From positions 3,534,001-3,598,000 of the forward strand of contig OZ241348.1 in the NCBI GenBank assembly GCA_965199915.1: a stretch of 64,000 nt of DNA. The letters run 5' to 3'. The position numbers and the translations under genes were made by a program. The stretch is from VXYL01 sp965199915 (lineage in GTDB: Bacteria > Pseudomonadota > Gammaproteobacteria > Pseudomonadales > Azotimanducaceae). Within the stretch, counting starts at the first letter, position 1, and each line of letters begins with the position of its first letter. Positions 58,981-64,000 of the stretch are shown piece by piece. The notes below the pieces were generated by a model. That model had not been told where the DNA came from, made no database searches, and saw only the letters and a program-made list of their open reading frames with translations.

Positions 58981-59726
58981 GGCGCGTCCCCGGCGTGGTG
59001 TTTTCGCCACCATTGACGCCGCAGGTTGGAGCGGAAAGAGACGCAATCGCCCTCTCGACGTATGTAGCCATCGGCTTCCAACGTCCGCAGAGCGGACCGG
59101 AAGACGCCCTCGCGCTCCGCAATCGGTTGCTGGAGTTCCTCTACCGACACAAGCTCCGTTGGCGAGGCCAGCCGCGACAGACGCGACAAGACGGCCAGCG
59201 CGGCACGCCGCCTCGGCCCGTTGTCCACCAGCCTGGCCACCAGCAATGGCAGTTCGTCGATGATGACCAACAACCGTTCTTCGGCTTCCGGCATGGCCAG
59301 ACGAGCGCGAATCTGATCTGCGCGGCGGTGCCAGTCCGCATGCATGGCGCTGGCGAACTCCACCTTCAGCTCGCCAACACGCGCCTTGGCGCTGACGTTG
59401 GCAGCGCTGAGGATGTTCTTTGCCGCCTGCTAGCCGGGGATGTTCTCGATGCCGCGCCGATACGTTGGATGGCTTGCAAGCTGGGCAAGGATGTCCGCGA
59501 ACAGATCGGCGGCGTCCGCCGCCCCCTCGACGTCGATGTAGATCACATGCCAATTCGGATGTGGCCGACGCCGTAGTTCCAGCATCAGACTGGTCTTGCC
59601 CACTCGCCGCGGCGCAAGCAACAGGACATCTCACCGGCCTCCAGACGCTCCCAAAGGGTCTTCAGTTCGTAGTCACGCCCGTAGAGATCGTCGCCGACGA
59701 CCGGCTGTCCGATGATGTTCCGCATT
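58977..59726 (-). pseudogene. Decayed ATPase-1 gene (minus module)
   Basis: Reading from an ATG at 59726, MRNIIGQPVVGDDLYGRDYE begins an ATPase. A one-base loss near 59627 breaks the frame just before LLLAPRRVGKTSLMLELRRR (the P-loop). The frame then meets an in-frame TAG at 59430 after GIENIPG, followed by QAAKNILSAANVSAKARVGE and the Walker B-like LLVIIDELPLLVARLVDNG in the same frame. A wing-like end (YIRREGDCVSFRSNLRRQWW) closes it. Two separate lesions make it a pseudogene, although a 128-residue C-terminal piece from 59363 could still be made. It is the same family as the intact gene at 59964-61193. Confidence 0.8.
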
Positions 59727-59762
59727 GCCTACGCCTCCGTCTGACAGCGCCGACAGGGCACG

Positions 59763-59834
59763 CTACATCACAAAAGAACCATTGGCAATGATTTTTTTGC
59801 CAAAAACTTGTTTGCTGGCCCAGTGGCACGCTCC
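59763..59834 (-). repeat. Module promoter repeat, copy 1 (72 bp)
   Basis: These 72 bases match 63713-63784 with about three differences. The core TTGGCA-ATGATTTTTT-TGCCAA is an inverted repeat with a 10-base loop. It lies directly upstream of the decayed ATPase-1 gene, as does the second copy for its own remnant, so it is probably the upstream control region of the ATPase module. Confidence 0.85.
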
Positions 59835-59843
59835 AGCAACTGT

Positions 59844-59880
59844 CTGCGCATTTACAACCCCGCACAACTCTCTGGCGACG
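59844..59880 (+). pseudogene. Fragment of an ATPase-2 gene start
   Basis: These 37 bases match the N-terminal codons of the minus-strand ATPase-2 gene (LRIYNPAQLSGDE) with one difference, but in the opposite orientation, and then end abruptly. They are a scar of a rearranged third copy of the module, placed between the two divergent modules. Confidence 0.7.
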
Positions 59881-59963
59881 CGCGCCGTCAACAAACCGGT
59901 TGACAACAGCATTGTTGACGCCTATTGTGTTTCTCCAACACAGGCCACAGCGCGACCCTTGAG

Positions 59964-61193
59964 ATGAATCCACAAGCTGGCCCTGCCGTGACGGGCGCGA
60001 ACTTCTTCAACCGCGATGCCGAGTTGCGGCTGCTTGACGCGAAGGTGCGCGGCGGCACGCATGTCTTGCTAGCGGGCCAGCGGCGCATGGGCAAGACCAG
60101 CCTTGCCAGAGAGCTTGGAAGGCGTCTGCAGGCCGACGGGTGGGCGTTTCTCTTCGTGGACGTGGAGGATGCCACCTCGCCTGCGGACGTCATCCGCGAC
60201 ATCGCCAAGGCTGCTCACGCCATCACCGGGGCGTCGTCGCGCCTCACCGCGGCACTCGGGCGCTGGTTCAAGGAGAACGTCGAGGAACTGAGCGCCTTCG
60301 AGGTCGGCGTGAAGATGCGCGCCGCAGGCGACTACGCATGGCGGCAGCAGGGCGAAGCGCTCATGCGAGCGTGCGCCGACCACGACCCCGGCGTGCTCCT
60401 TGTGTTGGATGAGTTGCCTATCTTCGTGTCGCATCTACTGGCGCAGGATGCGCGGGACGGCACAGACGAAGCGCACTTGTTTCTGCGCTGGTTGCGCGGT
60501 CTGCGCCAGCAGCACGCGGGCTCGTCGTTGGTGCAGGTGGTGTCCGGGAGCATCGGCATGGCGCCACTGGTCAAGCGCATGGGCGTGCCGGACAGCATCA
60601 ACGACCTGTACGCGTTTCGGCTGGGTCCGTGGAACAGGGCACACAGCATCGCTTGCTTGAAGTCTCTCGCGGAGCACAGCGAAGCGGCGGTCGACGAGGC
60701 GGTGTTCGAGGCGATCTACGACACGCTCGGCGTGGGCATTCCACACTTCATCCAATCCTTCTTCGCACGCCTGCAGGACTTCGCCGTGATGAACGACCGC
60801 AGGCGACTGACGGCCAAAGATGTACGGACCGTTTACAACAACGAACTGCTGGGGGCTGCCGGAGACAGCGACCTCCCGCACTACCAAAATCGTCTTCGGA
60901 AGTCGCTGGACGAACGCACCTATCAAGTGGCCATGGAGATTCAAGCCGAGGCAGCGACGGAGGGGATCTTCACCGCTGATGCTCGTCGCGCCCTGGAGCG
61001 GATCTATTCCAATGTGCTGCCGAACGCCCGAGAGCGTGTCGATGAGGCGCTTGACGTGCTCGTCCACGACGGCCACTTGGAGAGAACCGACGGCGGCCAC
61101 CGTTTGGCGTTTCGCCTGCTGGACGATTGGCTGTGCACGAGATTCCGCGGCCACCATGTGCCGCTTCGGAAACGCATCAAAGGACCGCACTGA
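59964..61193 (+). CDS. P-loop ATPase (ATPase-1, plus module)
   Basis: The 409-residue protein starts at 59964 (MNPQAGPAVTGANFFNRDAE). Walker A is LLAGQRRMGKTSLARELG (about residues 34-50), followed by FLFVDVEDATSPADVI and Walker B LLVLDELPIFVSHLL (about 145-160). VQVVSGSIGMAPLVKRMG is a sensor-like strand, and a C-terminal winged-helix pattern (ALDVLVHDGHLERTDGGHRL) closes the domain. This is the intact version of the decayed minus-strand ATPase-1. It ends in a TGATG junction with the next ATPase gene, so the two are cotranslated. Such paired ATPases resemble ORC/archaeal-type or STAND-like regulators; a definite role is not known. Confidence 0.75.
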   Translation: MNPQAGPAVTGANFFNRDAELRLLDAKVRGGTHVLLAGQRRMGKTSLARELGRRLQADGWAFLFVDVEDATSPADVIRDIAKAAHAITGASSRLTAALGRWFKENVEELSAFEVGVKMRAAGDYAWRQQGEALMRACADHDPGVLLVLDELPIFVSHLLAQDARDGTDEAHLFLRWLRGLRQQHAGSSLVQVVSGSIGMAPLVKRMGVPDSINDLYAFRLGPWNRAHSIACLKSLAEHSEAAVDEAVFEAIYDTLGVGIPHFIQSFFARLQDFAVMNDRRRLTAKDVRTVYNNELLGAAGDSDLPHYQNRLRKSLDERTYQVAMEIQAEAATEGIFTADARRALERIYSNVLPNARERVDEALDVLVHDGHLERTDGGHRLAFRLLDDWLCTRFRGHHVPLRKRIKGPH

Positions 61194-63337
61194 TGTCGTC
61201 CGCATCGCCTGTCCGCAAGTTCAACCCCGGCGTCCTGCAGTCGGACGAGGATGTTGTCGCACAGTTCGTCGTTCGCCAGCGTGAGTTCGGCATCTTGATG
61301 GACGTGCTTCGCGGCAACATCGCGTCTTCGCCCTGCCAGCACATGCTTGTTGTTGCTCCGCGCGGTCGTGGCAAGACGATGATGCTGGCGCGAGTGGCCG
61401 CCGAATTGCGGTCGAACGAAGTGCTGCGGCGCGAGTTCCTGCCGGTGCGCTTCATGGAAGAGAGCTACGAGGTTTTTGATCTGGCGGACTTCTGGCTGGA
61501 CGTGTTGCTGTACTTGGCCCCGGAAGTCGCGTGCCACGATGCCGAGGCTGCCGACCAGCTACGCCAAGCCCATGCCGAGTTCTCACGCCGTCCGCCGGGC
61601 GCCGAAGTCGAAGAGAGCGCTCGGACGGTCGCTTTGGAAACCGCGCGGAGGCTGGGCCGGAAGCTCGTCCTGATGGTGGAGAACTGCCAGTCGCTCTTCG
61701 ACGACGTGGACGACCGTTTCGGCTGGGGCCTTCGCAAGACGCTGCAAACGGAACCCAACGTGATGTTCCTCGGCACGGCGACCGTGCGCATGGCTGCTCT
61801 AACCGATGTTGAAGCGCCCTTCTACGAGTTCTTCCGCACGTTGCTGCTGGCGCCCCTGCCATTGAGCGAATGCAGAGTGCTGTGGGAGGCGGTGAGCGGC
61901 GAGACGCGAAGCGAGCGGGAAATCAGGCCGTTGCAGATTCTAACCGGAGGCGATCCGCGCCTGTTGGTCATCGTCGCTGGCCTCTCCCGCCACCGCTCGT
62001 TGCGGGAACTGCTGCAAGAGCTGGTCGCACTCGTCGACGACCACACCGAGTACTTCCGCTCGCACCTCGATCAACTAAGCAAAACGGAGCGGCGCGTGTA
62101 CGTGGCGCTGATCGACCTCTGGCGGCCTTCGACCACGGCCGAGATCGCCGCCAGAGCAAGGCAGGACGTTCGCGCCACCTCGTCGCTGCTTGGCCGGCTT
62201 GTCAAACGCGGCGCGATAAGCTACGAAGGGAAGGGCCAGAAGCGGCTCTACCAAGCCACGCAGCCCCTTTACAGCATCTACTACAAGCTCCGCCGCCAGC
62301 GCGACGAGGCCGCCGTCGTCCATGGGCTCGTGCATTGGATGGTTGCGTGCTTCACAACGGACGAACTGTCGGCGATGGAGGACAATCTCGTTCAAGAGGC
62401 GGCGCAGTCCGCGTCCATCCGCGAGGGTCTTCGGTCTGCGTTCCGCGCTTTGCCGGCCGTGCGCACGACATTCCCGAGCGCAGCCAGACTTGTTGATTTC
62501 GACGAGGTGTGCAAACTTATGAATGCCGCAAACGGGCATGTGGCCTGTGATCCGAGAGCGGCGATTGAGCCATGTGAACAGGCGGTACGCGTTCTCGACC
62601 GCTACTTGAATGACGACTCGCCCGAAGGCGCTCAATTCAATGCGGCGAGAGCACAGGCCTTGGAGATCAAGGCAGGTCTTCTCGCCCTAATCGAGTCCGA
62701 AGAAGCCTTACTCGGCGAAATTCTGCTAGAAGGCTCCGAAGCATGGGCTAGGTCGGCCGGGTTCCGACAGGTCAAGCGTGCATTAATCACCTTGGCAGCC
62801 TTTGCTCAGCGCGTTGACACCGCCAAACCAGAGACCGGGGGCAAGGCGGCGAGGGCCATTGCCCTGAAGGCAGAGCTGGAAGTCCAGCTTCGTCGCCCCA
62901 ACGACGCCCTTGCCACCATCGACGAGCTCGTTCGCAGTTTCGCCACATCAGCGGACTCCAAGGAGCTGCAATGGGCGGAGTGGATCAGGGCCAGGGCGCT
63001 GCTGATCCAAGGAGAACGCGAAGCCGCCCTTGAGGCCTTGGAGGCCGCCTATAAAAAAACCACCTTGGACGAACAGGCGCCTATTCGACTGATGCATCAC
63101 GTCCCGGAACTAATCGGTTGCGGCCTGGCAGCGCAAGACCTGCTGACAATCTTCACGAAAGACTCCAAGAAGAGGTTTGGAATGGCCACGATGATTGTGG
63201 TGTTGCGCCTTTGCAACAACGAGACGGTGCGTGAACCTGCGGAAGTGCTAGCCACCGCGCAGGAATTGGCACGTCTGGTGGATCAGTCCGTCGCGCAGGT
63301 GCGGTCACGTCGGTCTACCGTTAGCGAAGTCTCGTAA
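61193..63337 (+). CDS. P-loop ATPase with TPR-like C-terminus (ATPase-2, plus module)
   Basis: The 714-residue protein starts at the ATG 61193, sharing one base with the previous stop. It has KFNPGVLQSDEDVVAQFVVR, Walker A MLVVAPRGRGKTMMLARV (about residues 50-66), a Walker B-like LVLMVENCQSLFDDVDD (about 157-173; Glu-Asn where most ATPases have Asp-Glu) and MFLGTATVRM. A winged helix (RPSTTAEIAARARQDVRATS) follows at about 305-325. The last 300 residues are helical and resemble tetratricopeptide-like repeats (ALATIDELVRSF, EREAALEALEAAYKK). This tail is absent in the minus-strand ATPase-2, so the plus copy has an extra interaction module. Confidence 0.75.
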   Translation: MSSASPVRKFNPGVLQSDEDVVAQFVVRQREFGILMDVLRGNIASSPCQHMLVVAPRGRGKTMMLARVAAELRSNEVLRREFLPVRFMEESYEVFDLADFWLDVLLYLAPEVACHDAEAADQLRQAHAEFSRRPPGAEVEESARTVALETARRLGRKLVLMVENCQSLFDDVDDRFGWGLRKTLQTEPNVMFLGTATVRMAALTDVEAPFYEFFRTLLLAPLPLSECRVLWEAVSGETRSEREIRPLQILTGGDPRLLVIVAGLSRHRSLRELLQELVALVDDHTEYFRSHLDQLSKTERRVYVALIDLWRPSTTAEIAARARQDVRATSSLLGRLVKRGAISYEGKGQKRLYQATQPLYSIYYKLRRQRDEAAVVHGLVHWMVACFTTDELSAMEDNLVQEAAQSASIREGLRSAFRALPAVRTTFPSAARLVDFDEVCKLMNAANGHVACDPRAAIEPCEQAVRVLDRYLNDDSPEGAQFNAARAQALEIKAGLLALIESEEALLGEILLEGSEAWARSAGFRQVKRALITLAAFAQRVDTAKPETGGKAARAIALKAELEVQLRRPNDALATIDELVRSFATSADSKELQWAEWIRARALLIQGEREAALEALEAAYKKTTLDEQAPIRLMHHVPELIGCGLAAQDLLTIFTKDSKKRFGMATMIVVLRLCNNETVREPAEVLATAQELARLVDQSVAQVRSRRSTVSEVS

Positions 63338-63540
63338 GACCACGAGGTTCAGGCTCCATGCCCAAGGCGATGTGACACGCTGCGCCATTGGACGTCCGCA
63401 AACGGCGCCAAGTCGTGGTGCGGTGCGGACGAGGCGCGTGTGAAGCTGCGCATGGCGAGCAGAGCCTGCCGTGCGTTCGGCGCGTTCTGCGTCCTTGCCA
63501 CGCGGTCGTGCAGCAGCCTGCGCCGCGCGCTCCGGCCCGA

Positions 63541-63683
63541 AGCCGCCGGACGCGGTGCTGGAGTTCCTCTACCGACACAAGCTCTGTCGGCGAGGCCAGC
63601 CGCGACAGACGTGACAGGACGGCCACCGCGGCACGCCCTTCCTGCCTGCCCAAGGCGATCTCCAATCGAGTTGCATAGTGGTC
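63541..63683 (-). pseudogene. Remnant of another ATPase-1 copy
   Basis: On the minus strand AAVAVLSRLSRLASPTELVS and VEELQ match the ATPase-1 C-terminal half of the decayed gene at 58977-59726 (AALAVLSRLSRLASPTELVS), but the sequences on either side do not. The adjacent repeat at 63713-63784 corresponds to that gene's upstream region. The P-loop part is deleted, so this is a remnant of a third module. The rest of 63338-63712 contains no gene that I can support. Confidence 0.75.
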
Positions 63684-63712
63684 CAAGTGTGCCGTTCCGC
63701 TGGCCCCGGCAA

Positions 63713-63784
63713 CTACATCACAAAAGAACCATTGGCAATGATTTTTTTGCCAAAAACTTGTTTGCTGGCCCAATGGTGCGCTCC
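63713..63784 (-). repeat. Module promoter repeat, copy 2 (72 bp)
   Basis: This copy of the 72-bp sequence at 59763-59834 has the same inverted repeat around TTGGCA/TGCCAA. It lies upstream of the ATPase-1 remnant in the same relative position as the first copy. The identity (about 69 of 72) is much higher than that of the coding remnants next to it. Confidence 0.85.
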
Positions 63785-64000
63785 GGCGCCGGAAAGAGTT
63801 GCCCTCGCGCTCCCGCCGGCGCTCTCCCAACGCACACCCAAGCACCGCCGCCCAAAGCCCGCAGGCACGTCTGGCGCGGCTTGCGGCGCTGTTGCGCCGA
63901 GCGGCGCGCGCTGTGCGAGATCGCCGCATCGGGATGTCCGCCCAATGCCAGACAGCGCCGACGGTATGTTTCGAGAATGTCGCCCTGGCGCTGCTCGAAA
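63718..64000 (-). CDS. Partial unrecognised protein cut by the module repeat
   Basis: A minus-strand frame enters from the right edge with FEQRQGDILETYRRRCLALG and continues through GGHPDAAISHSARRSAQQRR to a stop at 63718. The last residues (PANKFLAKKSLPMVLL) are encoded by the 72-bp repeat. The first 40 residues look like real helical protein, while the rest is compositionally biased. It may be the C-terminal part of a gene truncated by rearrangement. I do not recognise it, and it could be non-coding. Confidence 0.3.
   Translation of the reverse strand, partial: FEQRQGDILETYRRRCLALGGHPDAAISHSARRSAQQRRKPRQTCLRALGGGAWVCVGRAPAGARGQLFPAPERTIGPANKFLAKKSLPMVLL

Overview
The window looks like a high-GC (roughly two thirds G+C) bacterial chromosome, most probably gammaproteobacterial. 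This rests on a class I GshA, an AcpH-type ACP phosphodiesterase, a MiaB, a PA0069-type radical SAM protein preceded by a CTG-N10-CAG (LexA-like) box, and an L31 protein with the CxC...CxxC zinc site. No rRNA is present. The one tRNA is tRNA-Leu(CAG). Genes are dense, and many neighbours share ATGA, GTGA or TTGA stop/start overlaps.

Region 1 (1-~5112) is a foreign, phage- or plasmid-like segment whose coding style (CTC/CTG leucine, few TTG) differs from its neighbours. It carries two D12-class adenine methylases, a ParB-like protein with a perfect 28-bp palindrome of four GATC sites in its gene, a VirE_N/BT4734-like protein, an AlpA-type regulator, a PAPS-reductase-like enzyme with a cysteine cluster, and a truncated winged-helix gene at the junction. 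Region 2 (5.3-12.2 kb) has a Uma2-like nuclease, pckA-gshA-acpH, an M48 protease and rpmE. Region 3 (12.5-17.8 kb) is a tandem triplication of a membrane-anchored SGNH hydrolase. Region 4 (18-25 kb) holds an NRDE protein and an SDR, an N-acyl-D-amino-acid deacylase-like enzyme, tRNA-Leu, miaB and the radical SAM gene with its LexA-like promoter. Region 5 (24.4-34.5 kb) has a lipoprotein fusing FG-GAP/UnbV repeats to a vanadium haloperoxidase and coupled to an O-fucosyltransferase-like gene, an intact ISAs1-family element with a 9-bp target duplication, an Rnl5-type RNA ligase next to tsaD, and a lower-GC type II restriction-modification pair. Region 6 (34.6-53 kb) contains a MacAB-like efflux operon, an amidohydrolase, a methyltransferase facing a PD-(D/E)XK nuclease plus AAA ATPase, BCCT and NCS2 transporters, a GMC dehydrogenase with its small subunit, a DUF35/thiolase pair and a second Uma2 gene. 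Region 7 (53-64 kb) is accessory: a frameshifted FG-GAP gene, two coupled membrane-protein genes, and divergent modules of two paired P-loop ATPases surrounded by decayed copies of the same module.

Across these regions runs an interspersed palindromic repeat. It has a GC-rich hairpin, a GAGTTTGC hairpin and a conserved tail. Four loci lie at gene ends. One copy sits in frame inside an AAA ATPase gene and adds about 30 codons, like the Rickettsia palindromic elements. This repeat and the decaying two-ATPase modules are the least explained things in the window. All functional statements are read from sequence by eye; no database search was run.
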